Source of the DNA: Toxorhynchites rutilus septentrionalis
Taxonomy: Eukaryota; Arthropoda; Insecta; Diptera; Culicidae
DNA length: 64,000 nucleotides
Direction: 5' to 3'
Assembly: GCF_029784135.1 (NCBI RefSeq)
Contig: NC_073745.1
Span: forward strand, 112,334,716-112,398,715
In this document: in pieces, positions 1 to 9,063 of the stretch
Numbering within the stretch: the stretch's first letter is position 1
Layout of the letters: every line of letters starts with the position of its first letter
Notes under the pieces: model-generated
Told to the model about the DNA's origin: nothing
The model's input: only the letters and a program-made list of their open reading frames with translations
Database searches by the model: none
Translations under genes and position numbers: made by a program

Positions 1-490
1 TTGTATTAATTGTTTCTTTTGTATTAATTTCTATTAATTTTACCGTTTTTCAGCAAATTTCAATAATGATTTTGATCTTTTCACGTCCGCAAACTGACGT
101 TGGATGTTCTAAACAGCCTGGACGATCCAATTCAATTCCTACAAATGATCATAATTCAATAAAGTATCGAGATCGAGTCATTAAATAATTAGTTATTTTG
201 TACCTGATCTATGGATTCGAAAAGGACTATTCGCGACTCTAATGCTCGCAAATAAATTTTATAAAACTTTAAATTCAAATTCAAAAAATTATCACTCCTG
301 TTCTTTCAATTGATGTTTCCAGAATAATCTAGAAATTACATTTTTCTCCCTATGCATTGACGTTTCCCTGCCTACTTGTAAATGTCAACTTCACTTCGTT
401 AGTAATAGTTTTTAAATAATAGGTATCTCGTTTATGTGATACCAAAGTAGGTGCGGCGTCACGTAAGGGGCGTACGCAACACTACCTGAC
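1..490. other. AT-rich DNA, no gene recognised
   Basis: No open frame with family resemblance and no terminal repeats were seen before the LINE fragment that begins near 500. Confidence 0.5.
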
Positions 491-499
491 ATTCAATTC

Positions 500-1262
500 A
501 CTGTTGCGGAAGTAGAAAAAGCTTTTGATGACCTTGACATGTGGTACTGACAGCATACCACCCTTGCTGCTAAAAAGCTGCACCAAAGAACTTGCGAATC
601 CAATTGCTCGCATATTTAATCGATCGGTTCAGGAAAGAACCTTTCCAGCGGCTTGAAAATCTGCCTTCGTCATCCCTATTCACAAATCTGGCAATTACAG
701 TAAGGTGTCGTGCACAAATTACGTAACGCTAAAAATCCGGATTTTGGCGTCACCTATTATCTTCGAAGGTCAACATGGGTTTATTCAGCATCGCTCTACT
801 ACAACGAACCTTATGTGCTACGTCACTGCACTGTCACATGAAATTGAAGAGAGACGACAATTTGACGAGGTGTATATTGACTTCGCGAAAGCCTTCGATA
901 CTGTTCCGCACATTCTCATTGTTGAGAAGCTCGATTACGGAGTGGATTTTTCCATATCTGATCGTACAGCATGTCGTGGTCAACTCAGCTAAATACTGTA
1001 GTTTTAGTGTCTTATCTGGTGTTCCGCAGGGGAGTGTGCTTGGACCGCCCTTATTCAACATGTACATCAACGATTTGTGCTCATTGCTTTCATTATCCAA
1101 GCTCGCATTTGCAAATGACCCGAAAATCTACGGGGCGATTTAAACCCCATTGATTACTTAATTCTTCAAGAAGATATAAATACACTACTGGAATGGTGTG
1201 GTGATGACGGATTGCGGGTCAATGAGAATAAATGCAAAATAATTTCCTTTGATCATTCTAAT
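500..1262 (+). pseudogene. Decayed LINE reverse transcriptase fragment (jockey/CR1-like)
   Basis: Reverse transcriptase would copy LINE RNA at the target site; this copy cannot. Pieces of one RT domain appear in order across shifting + frames: a segment near 655-705 ending in a PIHKSG-like motif, then FAKAFDTVPH near 885-920 (motif A), SGVPQGSVLGP with FNMYINDL near 1015-1075 (motif B), and a damaged motif C where FAND stands where Y/FADD is expected near 1105-1125. LEWCGDDGLRVNENKCK-like sequence follows near 1190-1235. At least two frameshifts and several stops break it. The endonuclease and 3' end were not found. Clade assignment is by motif style only. Confidence 0.7.
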
Positions 1263-1604
1263 CGCTCGAATCGAATGACGTATAGTAGCTCAATTTGACT
1301 AAAAATGTGTTCAAATATAAGATTACTAATCTAATTCGTGGTTGACGCGAGGCCCTTTTTCTCAAATCCAGTCTCGGCAATTGACTTGACGACATGGGTG
1401 TCCAAACAAGTAGATAAAAGATAGACTCTGCAGAATCGCGCTGGGCGACCAAAGTGTTAAAAAGATGAGGGTGAAATGGACACATAAAAATATCGTGCTA
1501 TATTGGATAGATTTACGAATTATGTATTGTCCATATTTGAAACCCCAGGACTTTCTGTATTTCTTAGAGATTAAATTTTGTCTAATAGTTATTTTAAATA
1601 ACAA
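1263..1604. other. Spacer between two LINE relics
   Basis: No feature recognised. It lies between the RT fragment and the 5' stub of the older I-clade copy that starts near 1605. Confidence 0.4.
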
Positions 1605-1689
1605 TGGTATGTTTTGGTACCATGGAATCCCAGATCATCTACGCTCCGATTATATTCCGGAGATATTTTCGGCAGAATATGGGAAAGTT
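1605..1689 (+). mobile_element. Left part of an older I-clade LINE copy, + strand
   Basis: The + frame reads HGIPDHLRSDYIPEIF followed by SAEYGKV. This is the segment just before the RNase H domain in the neighbouring I-clade element, which has HGIPDYHRSGIVPTIF followed by NAKYGR at the same place. The frame stops at the poly-T start at 1688. It resumes in sense at 7706, after the - strand element, with RSDKMFFTDG. The two pieces are therefore one copy split by a later insertion. The copy is 5' truncated near 1605. Confidence 0.85.
1679..1689. repeat. Target site duplication, left copy (11 bp)
   Basis: ATGGGAAAGTT here is repeated exactly at 7695-7705, on the other side of the - strand I-clade element. 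The last two T run into the poly-T tail. Confidence 0.9.
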
Positions 1690-2055
1690 TTTTTTTTTTT
1701 TTTTATTAAATCGTTTATTTTTACAGACTCAGTTACATAAGTTTAAAGGAGCCAAACTCCTATCTGTATTGTTACAAGTATATATAATCATTTTTCATTA
1801 ATTCTAGTGTTAATGAAGTAGAGAACCGATTACTCGCGGTTTGCTCGAGTTTAGAAGGGTGACATTTTTTTCAGGAAAAGGAAGGGATATAAGGATATGT
1901 TGACAATGTTCACACTCACATTCATCATACTCAATTCTTAAGTCCATCTTATATCTAATATGTATTTACATTTCACCTTATTCTATTGTTAGTAAGAAGG
2001 GATTTAATTTCTCGCGAAGGAAAAGGAAAAGGAAAATATAAGGATATAAGGACAA
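1690..2055 (-). other. 3' UTR and poly(A) tail of the I-clade element
   Basis: The UTR follows the presumed original ORF2 stop at 2056-2058. It contains two similar blocks (near 1870-1915 and 2020-2062 on the + strand) built on GGAAAAGGAA and GGATATAAGGA words. A conserved word, AACCGCGAGTAATCGGTT, is shared with the 3' UTR of the + strand copy near 8943-8960. It ends in TTTAATAAA and an A run on the - strand. Confidence 0.7.
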
Positions 2056-5000
2056 TCACACACGAAGATCGATAACTTTAAAGAAGACGTATATTTGGGA
2101 CATGTAATCAAGGTCTAACCGAGCCAACACATCTCTCACCGGCACATTGGGCTGTCTTCCTCTGGCCCGAAGAAAGTTTTCTCAATTCGATCTGGCAACA
2201 AGATACACCTCGCACGACCATACAACGTGTTCGATGTCGTGGTAACCTTGGCCACAAGCACAGATATTGCCATCGGCAAGATCAAAACGAAAGAGTAGCG
2301 CGTCTAACGAACAGTGATTGGACATGAGTCGAGAGAAGGTGCGAATAAAGTCCCGACTCAAGTCCAGACTTTTGAACCATGGTTTGAGGCTAACCTTAGG
2401 GATAATCGAGTGAAGCCACCGACCCAATTCATCTTCGTTCCACTTACGTTGCCAGTTAACGATGGTATTTTTACGGACTAAAGAATAAAATTCATTGAAG
2501 GCGATTTGACGCTGATAAATATCGCCTTCAATTGCACCTACCTTTGCCAATGAGTCAGCCCTCTCATTACCCGGAATTGAGCAATGTGAGGGGACCCAGA
2601 CAAAGGTAATGACATAACAGCGTCTGGTTAAAGCACTCAAAATTTCTCGTATTCTCTCAAGGAAGTACGGCGAGTGCTTTTCCGGCCTCACTGAACGGAT
2701 AGCTTCGACAGAGCTAAGACTATCCGTTACAATGTAATAGTGTTCAACAGGTCGTGAGGCGACGCTGTCCAGCGCCCAGTGTATTGCTGCCAATTCAGCA
2801 ATATACACTGAGCATGGATTCTGAAGACTGTGGGAGGTGCTAAAAAATTCGTTGAACACTCCAAATCCTGTGGACTCATTCATAGAGGACCCATCAGTAA
2901 AGTACATATTATCACAATTGATACGCCCATATTTTGCATTGAAGATCGTAGGAACGATCCCCGATCGATGATAATCTGGAATTCCATGGATTTTCTCCTT
3001 CATGAACAGATCAAAATATACAGAGGAATTGATGTAGTCAGGAAAACAAACACGGTTGAGAATATACGAAGAAGGATCAACCTGCATGGAGATGAATTCA
3101 TGATATGAAGTCATGAATCCAGAATGAAAATTTAGCCCAATCAGCTGCTCAAAATTTCCGATCACCAATGGGTTCATGACCTTACACCGGAGGAAGAACC
3201 GAAGAGATAATAAATTGAAGCGATCTTTTAGTGGGAGTAGGCCTGCCAAAACCTCGAGACTCATGGTATGCGTTGAGGGCATACATCCCAACGCGATACG
3301 GAGACAAAGATACTGAATTCTCTCGAGTTTAATGAGGTGTGTTTTGGCAGCTGATTGAAAACAGAAACTGCCATACTCCATCACTGAGAGAATAGTTGTT
3401 CGATACAACATTATAAGATCTCCGGGATGGGCTCCCCAACAGGTGCCGGTAATTGTACGGAGAAAGTTTATTCTTTGTTGGCATTTTTTACTCAGATACC
3501 TAATATGGGCCCCCCAAGTACATTTGGAGTCGAACCAGACCCCTAGATACTTGAATGACATAGCATGAGTGATCGGTTTACCCAAAAGTTGAAGCTTTGG
3601 TTTTGCTGGTCTGTGCTTCCTAGAAAAAACCACCATCTCTGTTTTCTCCGTGGAGAATTCGATCCCTAGCCCAATGGCCCAGGTTGAAAAATTGTTCAAA
3701 GTATCTTGTAAGGGTTCTTGCAGGTCGGATTCTTTTGATCCTACGACAGACACTACTCCATCATCTGCAAGTTGTCTTAAGCTGCAATTTTGTGTAAGGC
3801 AATTGTCAATGTCGCTTACATAGAAGTTGTACAAAAGGGGGCTTAAACATGAGCCCTGAGGGAGGCCCATGTAAGAGACCCGACTTACTGCCGAATCTCC
3901 GTGAGAAAAATTCAAATGTTTCTCACAAAGCAAGTTATATAACATATTATTCAATAGAGGCGGTAGACCCCGAGAGTGTAATTTGTCTGACAAAACCTCT
4001 ATTGAAACAGAATCAAAGGCCACCTTTATGTCCAAGAATACTGAAGCCATTTGATTTTTTTCGGCGTAAGCCATTTGAATTTCTGAAGAAAGCAACGCAA
4101 GACAATCATTCGTCCCCTTGCCCCTGCGGAACCCATATTGTGTATCTGAGAGTAGGCCATTCGTTTCAACCCATCGATCAAGGCGAAACAAGATCATTTT
4201 CTCCAACAATTTCCGTATACAAGACAGCATTGCTATTGGGCGGAACGAATTGAAGTCGGACGCGGGTTTTCCGGGTTTTTGAATAGCTATAATTCGCACT
4301 TGTCTCCAATCATCTGGAACAACATTATGCTCCAGAAACCGATTGAATAAATTCTACAAGCGATGTTTCGCCACATCAGGGAGGTGTTTCAACAAGTTGA
4401 ACTTAATTCTATCTGTTCCTGGAGCCGAATTGTTACAAGAAAGGAGAGCAAGAGAGAATTCTACCATCGAAAACTCGGAATCAAGATCGCACCTATCTTG
4501 TGATGTATCTCGAACAATTTTTTGCACAGGAACGGAATCGGGACAAACTTTCCGTGCAAATTTAAAAATCCATCGATGTGAATATCCTTCGCTTTCATTC
4601 GATGAAGAGCGATTTCTCATGTTTCGAGCCACTTTCCATAATTTTTTCATTGACGTTTCTCGTGACAAACCTCCCACGAAAGTTCGCCAATAAGCACGTT
4701 TTTTCCCTTTGATCAAGTTTTTAAATTGATTTTCAAGGTCCAAATACGTTTGAAAATTCTCAATGGTTCCACGTTTTCGAAAAGCTTTAAATGCGTTCGA
4801 TTTATCCTGATAAAGCTTGGAACATTGGCTATCCCACCATGGATTGGGAGGCCTTCGACGAATAGTGGAGCCTGGGATGGGTTTCGTTTGAGCGCGAACC
4901 GCGCTGTCATAGATCAAACGAGAAATGAAGTTATACTCCTCCAATGGAGGTAAACCATTTCTGGAATTGATGGCTAGAGCAATCGCGTCCGCATATTTTT

Positions 5001-5739
5001 TCCAGTCAATGTGTCTTGTGAGGTCATATGCCATGTTTATAGATTCAGAAGAATTCGACCCAATGGTGATGGAAATTTTGATTGGCAAGTGATCACTACC
5101 GTTGGGGTTCTGGATTACATTCCACTTGTAATCTAACGATAGTGAATTCGAGCAAAGCGAGAGGTCAAGAGCACTTGGGTTAGCAGGAGGTTTAAGTACA
5201 CGTGTTGTTTCCCCAGTATTCAAAACGGTCATATTGAAGCTGTTACAAAGGTCATATATCAACGATGAACGATTGTCGTCGTACTGTTCCCCCCAGGCAG
5301 TTCCGTGAGAGTTGAAGTCTCCCAAGATCAATCGTGGCTCAGGAAGGAGTGAGCACATGTCAACAAGTTGCTTGCGGCTAACCGCAGCTCTCGGAGGCCA
5401 ATACAAGCTGACAATACAGAGGTCTTTGCCTCTGATGTTTGCATGACAAGCAACAGCTTCTATCCCTCCAATACGTGGAAGGTCAATTCTAAAAAATGGG
5501 TGGCACTTATTAATCCCCAATAGTACCCCTCCGTATCTGTCATCGCGGTCCAAGCGTATTATATTAAAATCGTGGAAAGAGAGATCATTTTGAGAAGAGA
5601 GCCAGGTTTCGGACAGAGCAAAAACATCACAATTGAATTTATGAATTAGAAATTTGAAAGTATCCAATTTAGGGATAAGACTACGACAATTCCACTGTAA
5701 AACAGTGATATCTCCGACCTCTCTATTTAAATTAGACAT
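2056..5739 (-). pseudogene. I-clade ORF2: endonuclease, reverse transcriptase, RNase H (two in-frame stops)
   Basis: This polyprotein would nick the target and prime cDNA synthesis on the LINE RNA. From the start: an AP-type endonuclease with WNCRS, SETW, GDFNSHG and GSDHLP; RT with FRPIAML, FLDIKVAFDSV, GLPQGSCLSPLLYN and LADD as motif C; RNase H with YFTDGS, ELAAIHWAL, VTDSLSS and WVPSHC followed by NERAD, all catalytic positions kept; then a CACGQGYHDIEHVVWSC zinc motif. Reading the - strand gives one continuous frame of about 1,227 codons broken by TAG at 4354-4356 (probably from Leu TTG) and TGA at 2182-2184. No frameshift is needed. The ATG at 5737-5739 overlaps the end of ORF1 by 8 nt. 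The related + strand copy reads through the position of the second stop. Confidence 0.9.
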
Positions 5740-7285
5740 CAAGAGAGATAATCATTGCAAGAAGGGGCCATGTTTGCATCAATTGCTGCAAAATTGTCTT
5801 TAACACTGGAAGCATTGAGATGACAATGGTTCTGATGGAGTCGGAAACGTTAAAACACGTGAAGATTTGATCCACAAGGTCAGTCAACTTTATAAATCCC
5901 GATTGGGAAGTTGAACTAGACGGAAAAACAGGGACAGTTGGGGTTTTTGATGTCCCCTCGAGTGCTGGGCCGTTCAAAGGTGAACCATTCCCACGGAAAC
6001 CAGGAGGAACCTGATTTTGCTTGTCCGCTGCACTCGATTTTTTAGACATGCTAACAGGGGGTATAACCGGTGGGGCTTGTCCTTGAACTTTGGGAGTGGT
6101 CACATTTTTGCGCCGGGGATTCCCTTGGAAAATGAACGGTGTGCCCCCGTTAGCTGTGTCCGCTTCCATTTCGTCAACGGGCAACGTGGCGAAGACATTT
6201 TGAGTGTTGATTGATTGTTGTTGGGCAAGTGGAGAAGCGCCCTTTAAAATATCCGCAAAAATGCGTTTTGAGCGTTCCTTCAAAGAGCGCTTCTGTTTCT
6301 CCCAGCGACTCTTGTAAGTTTCACAAGCTGAGAGCACGTGTGGGGATCCCCCGCAATATGGACACTTATGCTCAGTCGCACTGCAGGATTCCCCCACATG
6401 TTGATCTCCGCAAGTTGCACAGCGCTCCTTGTTGGCACAATAATCTGAAGTGTGACCAACTGACTTGCATTTGTTGCAAGTCATGGGCTTTGGCACGAAG
6501 AGTCGCAGTCTCAATTTGTCCACCATGACGTAGTCAGGGAGGGCCGAACCAGCAAAAGTTACTCGAAACGAGTCTGACGGCGTGAATTTCGTTTTTCCCT
6601 CTTCTTGGGATACTTTACCTAGTTGGCGACTGTCCAAAATTTGAACGCCCACCAAAGGGAGTCTTTTGAATTTACCAACTCCTTCTTTTATCAATTGGCA
6701 CGTCAGACCCGTTTCAGTTACCACCCCCGAGATTTCTACGTCATGGGAGGGCACGTAGACACGATACTCTAGGGTGAACCTCTCGTCGATCACAATTGCA
6801 TTTGCGTGTTTCCGATCACTCACGACAACACGCAGTTTGTTCGGCCTAACCTTAGAGATTTCGACCACGGAGGAATAAAATCTTGCCAGATCTTTCGAAA
6901 CCTGGATGACATTAATAGATTTTCCTTTAGGTTTGGGCCGGAAAAAAACAACCCATGGACCAGCTCCAGGTGCATCGTCTGGATAGACCTTGACACGAGG
7001 AGAGTAAACAACTGAGGGGGAGGACGAGGTCGATTGTTGAGCGGGAGCGGGATCAGTAGGACTGGGAGGCAAGTTCGGGAGTTGAACGGAAGCGGGAGAT
7101 TGAGGGGGCGAAGAGGAAAAGTTTGCCAATTTTCTTGAGGGAGGCTTGTTGAGGTTAATTAACTCTTTCTCTGAAGAGACATCTTCTGAGGGGGGAACGC
7201 GTTTGAGCGACTTCCCAGCCCCCGTTGTAGCTAGTGAGGAGGAAACAGTAGTTTCAATCTCCATTTCAACTTGACCTTCTGCCAT
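5732..7285 (-). CDS. I-clade ORF1, gag-like RNA-binding protein, open
   Basis: ORF1 proteins of this clade bind element RNA and form the ribonucleoprotein that carries it to chromatin. The frame is open for 517 residues. The N-terminal 110 residues are rich in Ser and Pro. Residues about 110-260 form a globular part without a motif I can name. Three zinc knuckles lie at residues about 270-322: CNKCKSVGHTSDYC, CATCGDQHVGESC and CPYCGGSPHVLSAC. The C-terminal part is Gln/Pro/Ser-rich with a hydrophobic end. The ATG at 7283-7285 is the first in frame. The stop at 5732-5734 overlaps ORF2. No defect is visible here although ORF2 is broken. Confidence 0.9.
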   Translation of the reverse strand: MAEGQVEMEIETTVSSSLATTGAGKSLKRVPPSEDVSSEKELINLNKPPSRKLANFSSSPPQSPASVQLPNLPPSPTDPAPAQQSTSSSPSVVYSPRVKVYPDDAPGAGPWVVFFRPKPKGKSINVIQVSKDLARFYSSVVEISKVRPNKLRVVVSDRKHANAIVIDERFTLEYRVYVPSHDVEISGVVTETGLTCQLIKEGVGKFKRLPLVGVQILDSRQLGKVSQEEGKTKFTPSDSFRVTFAGSALPDYVMVDKLRLRLFVPKPMTCNKCKSVGHTSDYCANKERCATCGDQHVGESCSATEHKCPYCGGSPHVLSACETYKSRWEKQKRSLKERSKRIFADILKGASPLAQQQSINTQNVFATLPVDEMEADTANGGTPFIFQGNPRRKNVTTPKVQGQAPPVIPPVSMSKKSSAADKQNQVPPGFRGNGSPLNGPALEGTSKTPTVPVFPSSSTSQSGFIKLTDLVDQIFTCFNVSDSIRTIVISMLPVLKTILQQLMQTWPLLAMIISLDV

Positions 7286-7694
7286 TACGGCAGATATGAA
7301 ATAATATTATTTTGGATTCTTCTATCTTCCTAAACCTAATATATATATTATACCTAAATCTCACACCAATGCGAATGAAATGAAACGGTGTCCCAATCGA
7401 ACCGCGTGGCAATCGCTCGGTACAGCTGCAACGGTAAATCGCACCACCACACGATGATGGAATCGATGACGATGATAAAGCACACACAGCGATGATACGG
7501 CACACGCACCGCGCCCGCGGTGGAGAACTTCTTCCTCACGCTGGTTGTGATTGCTGCTCTTCTCACTCGCGCAATAAAGAGAACCCCGTTAGGGCGAAAT
7601 AACTTCACCAGCCACTGATAACGGTATAATCTCCACTGTATGATAGACGCGAACAAATTTGCGACCGATGTCTTCGGACTGCGCGATCTGAATG
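7286..7694 (-). promoter_or_regulatory. 5' UTR and internal promoter of the I-clade element
   Basis: Many LINEs of this kind start transcription from an internal promoter at their first base. On the - strand the element begins CATTCAGATCG at 7694. With the preceding T from the target it forms TCATTC, a full match to the fly initiator TCAKTY, with A+1 at 7693. At exactly +28 to +32 (7666-7662) is GGTCG, which fits the downstream promoter element RGWYV. No TATA box is needed in this design. The rest of the UTR is moderately GC-rich with no conserved ORF. Confidence 0.75.
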
Positions 7695-7705
7695 ATGGGA
7701 AAGTT
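7695..7705. repeat. Target site duplication, right copy (11 bp)
   Basis: ATGGGAAAGTT matches 1679-1689 exactly and marks the right edge of the - strand insertion. Confidence 0.9.
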
Positions 7706-8557
7706 AGATCTGATAAAATGTTCTTTACTGACGGTTCATACATAAACGGGTCCACTGGCTTCGGCATCTTCAATGAAAATTCCAGTGCCTCTTTCAAACT
7801 CAAAGATCCTTGTTCCGTGTATGTCGCTGAACTGGGTGCGATTTACTACGCTTTAGGGATCATTGAAACATTGCCCATCGACCATTATTTTATTTTTTCA
7901 GACAGTCTCAGCTCAATAGAGGCAATCCGCTCAATGAAAGTTGATAAACGCTCATCTTATTTCCTAACAAGAATAAGTGTTTTGGTCGAAAAATTATTCA
8001 AGATTACCTTAGCATGGGTTCCCTCTCATTGCTCGATTCCGGGGAATGAGAAAGCGGACTCGCTAGCTAAGGTGGGCGCTTCAGAAGGCACACTTTTTGA
8101 AAGGCAAATTGCTTATAACGAATTTTTTCACATTCCTCGTCAGGACACACTCGTTAGTTGGCAGCGCATGTGGAGTGAAGATGAATTCGGTCGTTGGTTA
8201 CACACGATTATCCCTAAGGTTTCGACGAAAGCTTGGTTTAAGCGATTGAATGTCGGTCGTGATTTAATTCGCGTGATATCTCGGCTTATGTCCAATCACT
8301 ACAACCTAAACGCGCATCTCTATCGCATTGGGCTCGCAGCAAACAATCTTTGTGATTGTGGCGATGGCTACCACGACATCGAGCATATTGTCTGGTCGTG
8401 TATCCGGTTCCATGCTGCTCGCTCTCAGCTCTCTAGAGCACTGAGAGCAAAAGGCAGACAATCGAATATCCCCGTCCGGGATATCTTAGGTAGCCGTGAT
8501 CCTGATCTTCTGCTTCATCTATACCTGTTCCTCAGAAACGCCGATGTCAACGTTTAA
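7706..8557 (+). pseudogene. ORF2 C-terminus (RNase H and zinc motif) of the older I-clade copy, + strand
   Basis: The frame continues from 1689 and stays open to the TAA at 8555-8557. RNase H motifs are present: FFTDGS, ELGAIYYAL, FSDSLSS, and WVPSHCSIPGNEKAD. The CDCGDGYHDIEHIVWSC motif and a C-terminal tail follow, ending in FLRNADVNV. The tail aligns with the part of the - strand ORF2 that lies beyond its TGA at 2182, which is why that stop is read as a mutation. RT and endonuclease are absent, so the fragment has no function of its own. The reading frame visible before 7706 enters from the inserted element and is not part of this copy. Confidence 0.85.
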
Positions 8558-9063
8558 TGATGTTTCCTTCGTTGTGTCCCTGTTTCGTATCCCTCCTATC
8601 CGATCTATAAACTTTTACTTAGTCGCGGCAATACATACACACACTCTTTACAGATACACGGGCCAAAGGTTGTGCAGTCCACTGATGATTCAGCAAAAGC
8701 CAAAGGTTGTACCGCTCATGACAACTCTACACGAACTGATGATTGCGCCGGCTAGTGACCATTCTATCCTGGATTCCTCGAGAAGACGCACCACGCTAGA
8801 TATGGGGTACAGACTAGGGGGGCGTTGCTGATTAATGATCAGCTGCATCCCAATAGGAAGTATCCCGTGTCGGGCACAGGTACAGATCATTGAAGACAGC
8901 AACATCACAATTACGAAAACACTTGTAATACTAACCTCGAGCCAACCGCGAGTAATCGGTTATATATTACTAACATAATTATAAGGCAAACATTGTCAAA
9001 ATATTGAACTCCCGGCCCCGTCAGGTTGACGCCATATGAGCCTTAATAAAAATATATATTTTG
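8558..9063 (+). mobile_element. 3' UTR of the older I-clade copy
   Basis: It follows the ORF2 stop directly. It shares the CCGCGAGTAATCGGTT word (near 8945) with the - strand element. It ends near 9045-9063 at TTAATAAAAATATATA, a likely polyadenylation signal and short A-rich tail. The exact end is uncertain. Confidence 0.6.

Larger units (their letters stand above)
1690..7694 (-). mobile_element. Full-length I-clade non-LTR retrotransposon with two stop codons
   Basis: The element runs on the - strand with its 5' end at 7694 and an A tail at its 3' end, seen as poly-T at 1688-1704. It has a 5' UTR of about 409 bp, ORF1 (gag-like, zinc knuckles), ORF2 (endonuclease, RT, RNase H) and a 3' UTR of about 350 bp. 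An exact 11-bp target duplication flanks it. ORF1 plus ORF2 with RNase H is the I-clade plan, as in the I factor and mosquito MosquI. Because the 5' end and promoter are present this is not a truncated copy, but ORF2 carries two in-frame stops, so it cannot move by itself as read. It sits inside an older relative of the same clade. Confidence 0.9.
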
